Origin: Terriglobia bacterium
Lineage (GTDB): Bacteria > Acidobacteriota > Terriglobia > Acidiferrales > UBA7541
Length of the DNA: 64,000 nucleotides
Assembly: GCA_020072805.1 (NCBI GenBank)
Contig: JAIQGC010000002.1
Span: 1 to 64,000, forward strand
Direction: 5' to 3'
Under the pieces are notes generated by a model. That model searched no databases. It saw nothing but the letters and a program-made list of their open reading frames with translations, and was not told the DNA's origin. Position 1 is the stretch's first letter. The number at the start of each line of letters is the position of its first letter. Shown here piece after piece: positions 41,980-50,865 of the stretch. Position numbers and translations under genes: made by a program.

Positions 41980-43887
41980 ATGAATGGCAAGCGGTCTTAT
42001 CTATTTATTCTATTGCTCGTAACCCTGGCGATTCCCAGCGTGGGCAGGGCGCAAAACTGGAAAGGAATCCTGGATTCCAGCCGGGCCATCGACTGGTCCA
42101 ACAGCGGCGTGCCGGGAGGGATCCCGTACCGTACGACGGCCTGCGCGACAATCAGCGCGACGACATACAGCAATGGCGCAACGGATGCCACGGCGGGAAT
42201 TCAAAGCGCGCTGAATGGCTGCGCGTCCGGGCAGGTGGTATCGCTCTCCGCGGGGACGTTTCTGATCAACGGCGGGCTGAAGATACCGAGTAACGTGACG
42301 CTGAGGGGCGCGGGGACGCAGAGCACGATTTTGAACGCGCATGGAACGAGCGGAGCGGTCCTTGCCATGGGCAGCGGCAGTCCAAGTGCGGCGAGTTCGG
42401 TGAACATCACGGGAGGGGCGACCGCGGGATCGACGAGCATAACCCTGAGCAGCACGAGCGGGATTACGGCCGGGTCGTACCTGCTGATCACGGAACTAAA
42501 TGACGCGACCTATGTGACGATCACCGACCCCAACGGGACATGCAGCTGGTGCGATAACTCGATGTGGAGCGGGACGCGGGTGCGCGGGCAGATCGTGGAA
42601 GTTATTTCGGTGAGCGGCGCGACGGTGGGAATCAATCCGGGATTGTACACCGCTTACGGAGCCGCGTCCGGGACGGGGCCGGCGCTGGCCACGCCGTACA
42701 AGGCAGCGGTGAAGTACGCGGGAGTGGAGGATTTACAGATCTACGCGAACAACACGGGGTACTCGGCAAATATCTCGTTGGCGGAGTGCGCGTACTGCTG
42801 GGTGCGCGGGGTGGAAGGAAACTACGCGGACGGAGACCACGTCGATTTGAATTTTTCCTATCGCTGCGAGATCCGGGACAGCTATTTCTCGAATGCCTAT
42901 TCGCACGTGGCGGGGAGCACCGATGCGGATATCATGTTGGCGGGAAAGACGACCGGAACGCTGGTGGAGAACAACATCCTGGAACGGCTGCACGCTTCGG
43001 TGATGCTGAACTGGGGAGCAGCGGGAAACGTAATCGGCTACAACTACAGCACGGGATCCTACGATTCGTCGGCGACCAATTCGGTGATGATCGATTTCGC
43101 GGTGCACGGGGCCCATCCGCAGTTCAATCTATGGGAAGGAAACGTGACCCCGCATATATTTCCGGACAGCTTCTGGGGAACGGGAGCGTATAACACGGCA
43201 TTCCGGAACTGGACCACCGGGACGACGCTGGTCGCGCCCTACGCGGACGGGACGTACACCGGGCGCAAGGTAATCAACTGGGCCGGGGGACATCTGGCGA
43301 ACCAGCAAAACCGCGGGATTTCCCTGGCGTTCACGCAAACGAGGTACAACCTGATCGGCAACGTTGCGGGATCGGCAGACGCGACCAAGGCGGCGGGTTC
43401 GCTCTACAATTCCGGCCCGGCAGCCTGCACGTCCTGCGCGGTGGCGCCTGCCAACCGCAATTACAGCGGGACGTTCTACGCCTTCGATTTCGGGTACAAC
43501 AATGGAGCCGACACCAACGGAAGCAGCGTACCGGCTGCGTGGGTGGGTGTGGCTTACTCGACCGCTGTCCTGCACGGCAACTATGACACGGCGAGCAGCT
43601 CGGTGATCTGGAATGCGGGGATCACGCAAACCTTGCCGGCATCGTTCTACCGCGGCACGAAACCGGCCTGGTTCGGAAGCATTGCCTGGCCGGCCATCGG
43701 TCCGGAAGTGAGCGGAGGAATTGACGCGGGCGGCCATGCCAATGCAATCCCAGCGGAGGCCTGCTATAAGGCGACAGCCCGGGACAGCAACGGGATTCTG
43801 CTCTTTGATCCGGCTGCATGCTATGGAACATCATCCACGGCGCCGAAGCCGGCAGCGCCGACCAACCTGGCAGACGTCGTCCACTAG
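41980..43887 (+). CDS. Secreted parallel beta-helix protein (pectate-lyase/GH28-like fold)
   Basis: A 635-residue exported protein. The signal peptide is MNGKRSYLFILLLVTLAIPSV, cut near GRAQ. Residues 45-130 match the start of right-handed beta-helix enzymes (DATAGIQSALNGC and LSAGTFLINGGLKIPSNVTLRGAG, as in pectate-lyase-like proteins). A long repetitive beta region follows, with HVDLNFSYRCEIRDSYFSN. No PEP-CTERM tail is seen. AAGGAG lies five bases before the ATG. It is the only rightward gene in the 34-64 kb locus and may trim or depolymerise the polymer outside the cell. Catalytic residues cannot be assigned. Confidence 0.75.
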   Translation: MNGKRSYLFILLLVTLAIPSVGRAQNWKGILDSSRAIDWSNSGVPGGIPYRTTACATISATTYSNGATDATAGIQSALNGCASGQVVSLSAGTFLINGGLKIPSNVTLRGAGTQSTILNAHGTSGAVLAMGSGSPSAASSVNITGGATAGSTSITLSSTSGITAGSYLLITELNDATYVTITDPNGTCSWCDNSMWSGTRVRGQIVEVISVSGATVGINPGLYTAYGAASGTGPALATPYKAAVKYAGVEDLQIYANNTGYSANISLAECAYCWVRGVEGNYADGDHVDLNFSYRCEIRDSYFSNAYSHVAGSTDADIMLAGKTTGTLVENNILERLHASVMLNWGAAGNVIGYNYSTGSYDSSATNSVMIDFAVHGAHPQFNLWEGNVTPHIFPDSFWGTGAYNTAFRNWTTGTTLVAPYADGTYTGRKVINWAGGHLANQQNRGISLAFTQTRYNLIGNVAGSADATKAAGSLYNSGPAACTSCAVAPANRNYSGTFYAFDFGYNNGADTNGSSVPAAWVGVAYSTAVLHGNYDTASSSVIWNAGITQTLPASFYRGTKPAWFGSIAWPAIGPEVSGGIDAGGHANAIPAEACYKATARDSNGILLFDPAACYGTSSTAPKPAAPTNLADVVH

Positions 43888-43901
43888 GCCTTGCGATCCA
43901 T

Positions 43902-43928
43902 CCGGGCGAAAGAGCAAATTCGCCCGGG
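43902..43928 (+). terminator. Stem-loop after the beta-helix gene
   Basis: CCGGGCGAA and TTCGCCCGG form a 9-bp perfect stem, 15 bases after the stop. It lacks a T-run, so it may be a weak or factor-dependent terminator. Confidence 0.4.
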
Positions 43929-44015
43929 AGCGGATAAAGAAAACGCCTGCGCCGTCCGCCGTGGTTCGCCCTGACGGCGAGCAGCAAGAAAAATTCCAGC
44001 AAAACTCAAAGCAAG

Positions 44016-45590
44016 TTATAGCTTAGCTTCCTCGATGCCAGGAGCGGGCGGGGGAGCTTGTCTTGCCAGCATTCCCTTGGGGGCCATCTCCTTCAAAAGC
44101 CGCAGAACACGCTGCAGGGGATCGAAACTGCGGTGCAGGAGAACCACGGCCGCGAAATAGAGGATGGCGAAGAGAGCGGAAACGGCCAGGATGCGCAGAA
44201 AGGCGCCCAGCGCCCCCGGAGCTGCCGTGAGCAGAGGAAGTTGGCGGAGGAGCAGCCCGGAGAGAATCGCTGCGAGCACGGAAGCGAGCAAGTACCTCCA
44301 CACCACGGCAATCACCGGGAGGACGCCGAACTGGATGGGTTGACCGGCGTACCAGAACGCGGGGATGGTGAGGATCCAGAAAGAAGCGGTCCAGGCCACC
44401 GCGACGCCCACCGGGCCCCAGTGAAGACCGAGAACAAAGAGCAGGCCGGTAACGACAAATTCCACAATTCCCCAGCGAAACCAGCGTTCGGCCTTGCCGA
44501 TGGAAAGATGAATCCAGCCATGGGTGAAATAGAGAAGCATGATTCCTATGCCGGGCCCGAAAAAGGTGAAGATGCGGCTGGTGGCTTCCCATCCGGGCCC
44601 CAGGAGCACGCGGATAATGTCCTTGCCCACGAGGGTCAAATCGGCGCCCACGCCCATGCCGACAAAAGCAACGACACCGAGGGAAGTAAGGAGATAGCGC
44701 CTGTACTGGACGGCATCGTTGTGGAAGCGGCTTAAGGCGGCGACAGCGACCACGCTGATGGGAGAAATCAACTGGCCGGCGGAAAGAGCAAACAGGTCAT
44801 AAGCTTTTTTGTAAAAGCCGAGAGCCTGGGCGTTGAAGCGCCAGCCGACAAGGAGATTATCCATGTTGCGGGCAAAGTAGTTGACGCTGAAACGGCCATA
44901 GATATGGAGTGCGAAGCGGAACAAGGAAGCCGTGCCCTCGACGCGCCTGGGCGGCCCGGGAACCCAGCGGCAGAGATACCAGGAACCGAGAACCCAGACG
45001 AGCGGGGTGACGATGGCGCCGGCGACCAGAGACCAGTAGCCCCAGCCGGCCCAGGCCAGGAGGATGGAGAGTCCCACGGCGGCGGCGCGGGCCAGAAGAT
45101 CGTTGGCGGAGACGACGGTGAAGCGCATGGCGCGCTTGAGCAGGGCCAGGTGGATGACGGAAAGGCTGGTGAGGAAAATGGAAATGGAGACGCCGACGGC
45201 GACCAGAGCAACGCGGGGGTCGCCATAAAACCAAGCGAGAAGATGGCCGGCGGCGGCGAAGAGAAGGGTAAGCAGGGTCCCAATGCCGAGATTGATCCAG
45301 AAAAGATTGCTGGCCATGGCGTGGGTGATCTGCGGCCGCTGGACGATGCCTTCGGTAAAGCCGTTGATGCCAAAATTCAGGAGCAGCAGGCTGAAGGTGG
45401 TGACCATGGTGACGAGACCAAAGTCGGCTGGGGTGAGCATGCGCGCCAGAGTGACGGTGGCGATAATTTGAACAGCCAGACCCATCGCGGAAGAAAAAAG
45501 AGTGGCGCCGGCGCCGCGAACGGCGAGGAGGCGGATGCCATCGTTTTCCGCAAGAGGATGAAAATCGCCATGGGAATCGAAAGGTTTCAA
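44016..45590 (-). CDS. Oligosaccharide flippase (MOP/Wzx-like)
   Basis: A 524-residue polytopic protein with about 12-14 membrane segments, matching WzxC/polysaccharide-synthase flippases. The N-terminal pattern (TVTLARMLTPADFGLVTM) and the loop RNMDNLLVGWRFNAQALGFY are typical. It would flip lipid-linked repeat units to the periplasm. Its start overlaps the stop of the upstream ligase/polymerase gene by 4 nt. The Pro-rich C-terminal tail is short and cytoplasmic. Confidence 0.92.
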   Translation of the reverse strand: MKPFDSHGDFHPLAENDGIRLLAVRGAGATLFSSAMGLAVQIIATVTLARMLTPADFGLVTMVTTFSLLLLNFGINGFTEGIVQRPQITHAMASNLFWINLGIGTLLTLLFAAAGHLLAWFYGDPRVALVAVGVSISIFLTSLSVIHLALLKRAMRFTVVSANDLLARAAAVGLSILLAWAGWGYWSLVAGAIVTPLVWVLGSWYLCRWVPGPPRRVEGTASLFRFALHIYGRFSVNYFARNMDNLLVGWRFNAQALGFYKKAYDLFALSAGQLISPISVVAVAALSRFHNDAVQYRRYLLTSLGVVAFVGMGVGADLTLVGKDIIRVLLGPGWEATSRIFTFFGPGIGIMLLYFTHGWIHLSIGKAERWFRWGIVEFVVTGLLFVLGLHWGPVGVAVAWTASFWILTIPAFWYAGQPIQFGVLPVIAVVWRYLLASVLAAILSGLLLRQLPLLTAAPGALGAFLRILAVSALFAILYFAAVVLLHRSFDPLQRVLRLLKEMAPKGMLARQAPPPAPGIEEAKL

Positions 45591-46924
45591 GCGGGCTCCC
45601 CTGGAAGAGATTGAGGAAGAAGGATCTTCGGAACGGCCAGCGTGGAAAGAAGAAAAGCAATCCAGATGGGATGCATCATCTTGAAACCGGCTTCGGTGAA
45701 GCTGTAGATGACGGCAACGACAAAATAGGCAAGACGGAGGCCGGCAAAATCGTTTTCCCTGCGAAATGCGGCGTGGATATGGCGCAAGCCGGAGAAGATG
45801 AACAGGAGGATCAAGAGAAGGCCGATCGCGCCCAGGTTGAGATAGATTTCGAGGTAGCCGTTATGCGCCTGATTGATGCCCTCGTCAATGGAACGCATCT
45901 GCAGAAGCCGGGGGCCGATCCAGAAACTCTCGAAGCCGGCGCCAACGACGGGGTTCACCGTCAGGTGAAGGGCTGCAGCCCAAATGTCCGTCCGGCCGGT
46001 AAGGTTTGATTCCCTGCCCAGGTTTTCGACCAAGCCGATATTGAGAAAGAGAGCGGAGAAAGCGAAGACCAGCACGAAAGCGACGAGAATATTCAGGAGC
46101 AGCGGCCTTCGGGTAAAGGGCAGCAAACCGGTAACCAGGATCAGGATGGCGCCAAAACCGAAGCAAGAGAGCGCGGTCGCCGAATGGGCCTTGACGATGA
46201 TCCAGAGAACCATGGAGAGGAAAACGCCGTGAGCGATCAGTCGGTGATTTCTTTGCGAGCTTTTTGCGCTCTGCCAGGCCTCCACGAAATACCAGAGACC
46301 GGCGAGACCGTAGACCATGCCCACCATGCCAAGGGAGTTTTTGTTGGTGGTCACACCGGTCCAGCTGGGTTGAAAGTCCCAGCGGCCGTAGGTCCTGCCG
46401 ATCTCGGGGAAGAAGAGAATGAACAGGATGGAAAGGGGGACGAGTAGAAAGCCCACGCGGAGCAAGAGGCGGCGAACCGCGACGACCCAGTTGGTGTCGG
46501 TGAGAACGACGAGGACCATGATGACGTCGCCCATGGCCCGGAACCAGCGTTTGAAAGAGACATCGGGATAATCCGACCAGAGAGCGCTGAGTCCGCAATA
46601 GAAAAAATAGAGGACGAGGAAGGGGTTGGCGCGAAGAAAGGCCAGAACCTGGCGGCGACGGGAAATAAGGACGATCACGCCGAGTGCCAGAAGCAAGGTG
46701 AGGCCGTTGCGATCGGTGGGATTGCCTTCGAGATAGGCGTCGGTGGTATCCACCGGCGGAGCATTCACCTGCAGCCATTCGCTGATGTTGCGGGAGCCGG
46801 AGATGAGCAGCCAGACGAACGGAATCCAGAGAGCCCGCGAGGAGACCGCCTCTTTGTCGCGATCCAGCACAAAGAGAGAGGCAATGACGGAGAGAAAGAT
46901 GGCGGCGGCAAGATACTGACTCAT
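45587..46924 (-). CDS. O-antigen ligase / Wzy-type polymerase
   Basis: A 445-residue membrane protein from ATG 46924, with about 10-12 membrane segments; the track ORF adds 22 residues upstream that are unlike the family. The large periplasmic loop contains the Wzy_C/O-antigen-ligase motif (GRTDIWAAALHLTVNPVVGAG and NQAHNGYLEIYLNLG, where His and Glu are conserved). Next to a flippase and an initiating transferase, polymerase is more likely than ligase. Confidence 0.88.
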   Translation of the reverse strand: MSQYLAAAIFLSVIASLFVLDRDKEAVSSRALWIPFVWLLISGSRNISEWLQVNAPPVDTTDAYLEGNPTDRNGLTLLLALGVIVLISRRRQVLAFLRANPFLVLYFFYCGLSALWSDYPDVSFKRWFRAMGDVIMVLVVLTDTNWVVAVRRLLLRVGFLLVPLSILFILFFPEIGRTYGRWDFQPSWTGVTTNKNSLGMVGMVYGLAGLWYFVEAWQSAKSSQRNHRLIAHGVFLSMVLWIIVKAHSATALSCFGFGAILILVTGLLPFTRRPLLLNILVAFVLVFAFSALFLNIGLVENLGRESNLTGRTDIWAAALHLTVNPVVGAGFESFWIGPRLLQMRSIDEGINQAHNGYLEIYLNLGAIGLLLILLFIFSGLRHIHAAFRRENDFAGLRLAYFVVAVIYSFTEAGFKMMHPIWIAFLLSTLAVPKILLPQSLPGEPA

Positions 46925-47005
46925 AGGCTCATTCCTGGGAGCGCCCCGAGGGAACGCCGGGCCAGCAGTTGCCATGACGGGCAGCCACAAACGATGAATG
47001 CGGCA

Positions 47006-48031
47006 TCAGGCAAAAACGGCCTTGTACAATCCGTCCAGCGCGGACGATTTTGCGCGAGCGCGGTCCAGCAGGACGATGGAGAGAATTGTAAGGGTAAAAG
47101 CGGCGATAAAGGAAACGGGGAGGAGGCCGTTTTCCAGGTGAAGGCGGCGCAGGAACAGACGAAGAACCTGGAGGATGGCAATTTGAGCGATATAGCCGAA
47201 GAGGGTGTAGTTCCCCAGGAGAAGAATGAGCCGGCGGATGCCGGCGAATTCACCGGCGACCGTTCCCAGGAAAAAGAAAAGCATGAGGTTGAGCAAAACG
47301 GCGGCGACTTCCAGCGGGAAGGAAACTTCCCAGTAGGTGACGGCGGCGAGGTAGCCGAGGTAGGCGGCGGCAAAGGGAAAGGGATAGCGGATGAACGCGG
47401 CGATCCTATGCGCGGGGAGGAAGCCGAGAAGCACACCCAGCAAACCGATGGAGAGCAATTCCAGATTTCCGCTCTGGAGGCCCTGATGGTGCAGGAGAAG
47501 AATCAGAAGAAGGAAGCAGAGAAACAGAACATGGAAGACATAGGGAAAGACTCCGCGAAAAAGAGCGAGAAGCGCGGAAAGCAGGAGCAAGTAGGCGATG
47601 GGAACCAGGATAAAGAAAGCAGCGGACTTTCCCGCGCCGACGACGGCAATGTTTCCGGACAGGAAGACGGCCACAAGATTTACCGGGGAAAAGAATGCAG
47701 CTGGCGCCGGGGCGTGGGCAATGGCGGAGAGGAGAACTCCTCCGGCCAGGTTCAGAAAAAGAAAAATAGCCAGAATCTTCAGGCCTCTGCGCGCAAGACG
47801 GAGGGAAAGACCGGGGTGAGCCGGGCCGTATTTGGCGAAATAGACGCTGGAGACGAGAAAGCCGGAGATGCAGATGAAAGAGGGAGGCAAAAAACGGAGA
47901 TAGCGGTAGACATCGCCGTGGGAGGCGTAGAAATAGTTCAGCCAATGATAGAGAACCATGGTCAGGACCAGGGCGCCCTTGGTGAAGTCGATGGCGGAGA
48001 TCCGTTCGGTTTTTGTAGCGGTGGAGTGCAA
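47006..48031 (-). CDS. Membrane acyltransferase (OpgC/acyltransferase-3-like)
   Basis: A 341-residue protein with about 10 membrane segments. The N-terminal RISAIDFTKGALVLTMVLYHW resembles acyltransferase-3/OpgC and HGSNAT-like enzymes, with the candidate catalytic His in YHW. It would add an acyl group, such as acetyl or succinyl, to the polymer in the membrane. It lies 16 bp after the AsnB-like gene, in the same direction. Confidence 0.75.
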   Translation of the reverse strand: MHSTATKTERISAIDFTKGALVLTMVLYHWLNYFYASHGDVYRYLRFLPPSFICISGFLVSSVYFAKYGPAHPGLSLRLARRGLKILAIFLFLNLAGGVLLSAIAHAPAPAAFFSPVNLVAVFLSGNIAVVGAGKSAAFFILVPIAYLLLLSALLALFRGVFPYVFHVLFLCFLLLILLLHHQGLQSGNLELLSIGLLGVLLGFLPAHRIAAFIRYPFPFAAAYLGYLAAVTYWEVSFPLEVAAVLLNLMLFFFLGTVAGEFAGIRRLILLLGNYTLFGYIAQIAILQVLRLFLRRLHLENGLLPVSFIAAFTLTILSIVLLDRARAKSSALDGLYKAVFA

Positions 48032-48047
48032 GGCAATTCCCTATTCG

Positions 48048-49874
48048 CTAGATGGAATCCACAAAGAAGCGGTGAATGAGTTCAAGCGTCAGCAGTTTGT
48101 GAATCTCGACGGTGTGATTGCGGTTGCCATGGAGATGGCCCTGGACCACGGATTCCACCATTTTCTTGTCGAGGTACGGACGGGAAAGGCTGCGGGGATC
48201 GAGCAGCATCTCGCGAACGTAGGAGGAAAGAGCATCGCGATACCAGACGCGGTAGTGAGCGAACTTGTGGCGGCCAAGGAAGAGGCGCTCAAGGTGCAGA
48301 GGGGCGAGGAGATGGTCCACGCCGGCCACCCACTGGGGCATGCCGTAGTCGTAGGCATATTCGGCCTTGACGGTGAATTCGATGAAGCCGCGAATGAGGG
48401 AGCGCCGGAGGCGGCCCTGGCCGCCGGCGATTCCGCGGTCGGTGGGAATGCGCCACAAAGCGGGATTGCCCTCGGAAATCAAACGGATGCAGGCGTCGTC
48501 GTTGCGGCAGGAGGAGTCCGGAGCGCGAAAAACGGTGCGGACGAATTCGTTATCGAGATAAGGAGAGCGCAAGGAGAGCTGGGTCTGCTCGAGAGCGAGA
48601 AGGCCATAGTGGTGCCAGGGTGCCTGGCGAAAGACGGCAAAGGAGAGCGGGTGGCCATGGAGCAGGCTGGCGTAGGTCTGCTTGGCCCGGGCCACGTTTG
48701 ACATCACCTCTGGAGAGAAAAGGCCGGGCAGGGGATCGCCAGGCCGGAAGGCACGAATGCGGCGGAGCACTTCCCCGCCGTAGTTGCCGGTCATGCGCAC
48801 GGGAGCGATCTGGCGGGCTTTTTCGTTGGCGTAGAGATCGGAGGCGCGTTCGACATCCACGCAGCCATCGGAGAGAAAGATGGCGCGCTCGGCATAGTGG
48901 GCAAAGCGTGAAAGGAAATCCCCGGCGACCGGAATGACCTGGTGAGTTTGGCCGCAAGCGCGGGCGACGCGGCGCCCCACGCGGACATCCTGGCAATCGC
49001 GATACATGCCGCCGAAGGTGTAGCAAGGAAGCGAACCTTCGGGAAACTTCCGACGCGCCAGGATCATACGGGTGTCCAGACCGCCGGTCAGGGAGAGAGC
49101 AATCGGCTGGGGCCCCTCGAAATAGCGGGGAAGATTGCGGGTGAAAACTTCCTGGAGCTGCTGGTAGTAGGATTCGGGGTCCAGTTGGGGCTGTTCTTCC
49201 CATTCACGGGAATGAAAATAGAAGTCCTTGCGATCCAGCAGACCGTTGCGGAAGGACCAGGCCGAGGCGGGGGGAAGCGCCTCGATGCCCTTGAAAATGG
49301 ATTTGTTCTCGAGCGTGCACCCGCAGGCAATGAGTTCGCCCAGTCCGCGCGGGTCCAGGGAGCGCAATTCGGGACGGACGGCGAGGATGGCTTTGGCTTC
49401 GGCGGCGAAGTAGAAGGCGTCCTGCGCTTCGTGGCAGTAGATGCGCTGCATGCCATAGCGGTCGTTGAAAAGCAGAGTGGAGCCGGTGGCGGAGTTGGTC
49501 AGCAGGCCGTGGAAGCGGCCGTTCAAAGACGCGGGAAAGGAGGGATCCTCTTCGGAAAGATGGACGAGATAGGAAGGGCCGCGAGTATCCAGCTGATGAC
49601 CACGTTCTTGAAGGCGTTGAGAGATTCCGGACTCCGAGAATTCTTCACCGGAAAAAACCAGGGCGATATCGCGCTGCTCATTGAAGAGGGGCATGCCATC
49701 CGAGAAGGAGCTGGCCAGAGCGGTCCACCCCACATAGACGCCGCAGGAGGGATCGGTCCAAGTGCCGCAGGTATAAAAGGATTCGTGACGGAGAGTGGAA
49801 AGCATGCGCTGCAGCTGGCGCTTCGCCTGCTCAGGAGGCATTTTTTTCGTGATGAGACCGGCAATTCCGGGCAT
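48048..49874 (-). CDS. Asparagine synthase-like protein lacking the glutaminase Cys
   Basis: A class II amidotransferase/asparagine synthetase B-like protein, 608 residues from ATG 49874 (GAGG eight bases upstream). The N-terminal GATase fold is complete (FNDRYGMQRIYCH, AEAKAIL), but the protein begins MPGIAG where active enzymes begin MCGIAG, so the nucleophile Cys is Pro. The PP-loop reads SLTGGLDTRMIL near residue 255, a slight variant of SGGxDS. It may use free ammonia or transfer something else. Relatives in polysaccharide loci amidate uronic acids, which would fit the uronate genes here. Confidence 0.85.
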   Translation of the reverse strand: MPGIAGLITKKMPPEQAKRQLQRMLSTLRHESFYTCGTWTDPSCGVYVGWTALASSFSDGMPLFNEQRDIALVFSGEEFSESGISQRLQERGHQLDTRGPSYLVHLSEEDPSFPASLNGRFHGLLTNSATGSTLLFNDRYGMQRIYCHEAQDAFYFAAEAKAILAVRPELRSLDPRGLGELIACGCTLENKSIFKGIEALPPASAWSFRNGLLDRKDFYFHSREWEEQPQLDPESYYQQLQEVFTRNLPRYFEGPQPIALSLTGGLDTRMILARRKFPEGSLPCYTFGGMYRDCQDVRVGRRVARACGQTHQVIPVAGDFLSRFAHYAERAIFLSDGCVDVERASDLYANEKARQIAPVRMTGNYGGEVLRRIRAFRPGDPLPGLFSPEVMSNVARAKQTYASLLHGHPLSFAVFRQAPWHHYGLLALEQTQLSLRSPYLDNEFVRTVFRAPDSSCRNDDACIRLISEGNPALWRIPTDRGIAGGQGRLRRSLIRGFIEFTVKAEYAYDYGMPQWVAGVDHLLAPLHLERLFLGRHKFAHYRVWYRDALSSYVREMLLDPRSLSRPYLDKKMVESVVQGHLHGNRNHTVEIHKLLTLELIHRFFVDSI

Positions 49875-49885
49875 ATTCGGATCCT

Positions 49886-50782
49886 CTAGGAGTTTTCCGT
49901 GACGGAGCGGAATTTGCGGTTGTTCCAAGCATTGCGCAGATCGCGAAGCCTGGCCACTAAAGACTGAGGGAAAAGATCCACCCAGCGGTGATGGAGGCGG
50001 AGACGCAAGGCGAGTTTGCCGAAGTGCGTCAGCGGGACATAGTAGCGCGGGACATCGATTTTCTGGAAACCGTTGTTTTCCTTAAAATCAGTGACGCTGT
50101 CCTTCTGTCTTTTTCCATAGGCAAAGTTCGAATAAACGAGATAGGGGATCTGGTGTTCGGCGCAGTAACGGACGGCCTGTGCGACAAGGGCATTCGTCGG
50201 AGCCTTGTCTCTGTGCCGAATCATCGAGACAATGTTCATCAGACCTGCCTGCGTTCGAGTTTCGTTGCTTACCAGCTTGACGAAACCAATCATGGCGTCG
50301 CCGAGAAAAGCACCGATAAAGACGCTGGAGTCGAGGTAGGTGGCTTCCTCGCGGCGTACGGTCTCCAGGTCCTTTCCGAAGTGAGTGAACGGCCGGCCCT
50401 GGCGAACGGGGCACTCGTTATAGATCTCCCAAATTCCCTGAACAAGGGCATCATCGAAAGGCACCACCCGGAGCGTTACCCCTTTCTTCTCGGCTTTCCG
50501 AGCCATATTCCTGGTTTTGTTGTCGATCTGCTGCGTCCACCAGTGGTCGAAGGTGGATACCGGCAGTGCGGCAAAGTTGTCCCATTCCCTGGGGAAGGAA
50601 TATAAGGGGACAGATTGTGGAAGCCTCTGGGTGAAAGTAAAAAGGTCAATGCGCTCGCCGGACTTACGGAGAGCATCGAGCAAGGGCTCAGGCTTCTCCA
50701 CAAACAAGTACCCTTCCGCGTCCAGGCGGGCGATGCGGAGCAGGCGCCCCTCGATGCGAATATTTTCTCCAGCAACCTTCAT
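49886..50782 (-). CDS. FemAB/GNAT-fold acyltransferase
   Basis: A 298-residue protein from ATG 50782 (GGGAG eight bases upstream). The track ORF begins 59 residues earlier, in Arg/Ala-rich sequence that I reject. The region DNKTRNMARKAEKKGVTLR and the later GDAMIGFVKLVSNETRTQAGLMNIV resemble FemAB-type N-acyltransferases. The C-terminal part, DFKENNGFQKIDVPRYYVPL, fits the family. It is the second of two adjacent such genes and may attach an amino acid or acyl group to an amino sugar. Confidence 0.7.
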   Translation of the reverse strand: MKVAGENIRIEGRLLRIARLDAEGYLFVEKPEPLLDALRKSGERIDLFTFTQRLPQSVPLYSFPREWDNFAALPVSTFDHWWTQQIDNKTRNMARKAEKKGVTLRVVPFDDALVQGIWEIYNECPVRQGRPFTHFGKDLETVRREEATYLDSSVFIGAFLGDAMIGFVKLVSNETRTQAGLMNIVSMIRHRDKAPTNALVAQAVRYCAEHQIPYLVYSNFAYGKRQKDSVTDFKENNGFQKIDVPRYYVPLTHFGKLALRLRLHHRWVDLFPQSLVARLRDLRNAWNNRKFRSVTENS

Positions 50783-50865
50783 CGATCGTCTCCCGAGGCA
50801 AGAGAGCGCGAAAGCGTCTCTGCCCGAATCATCGCACAACAAGCCGCGCGCAAGCCGGCGGGCGG

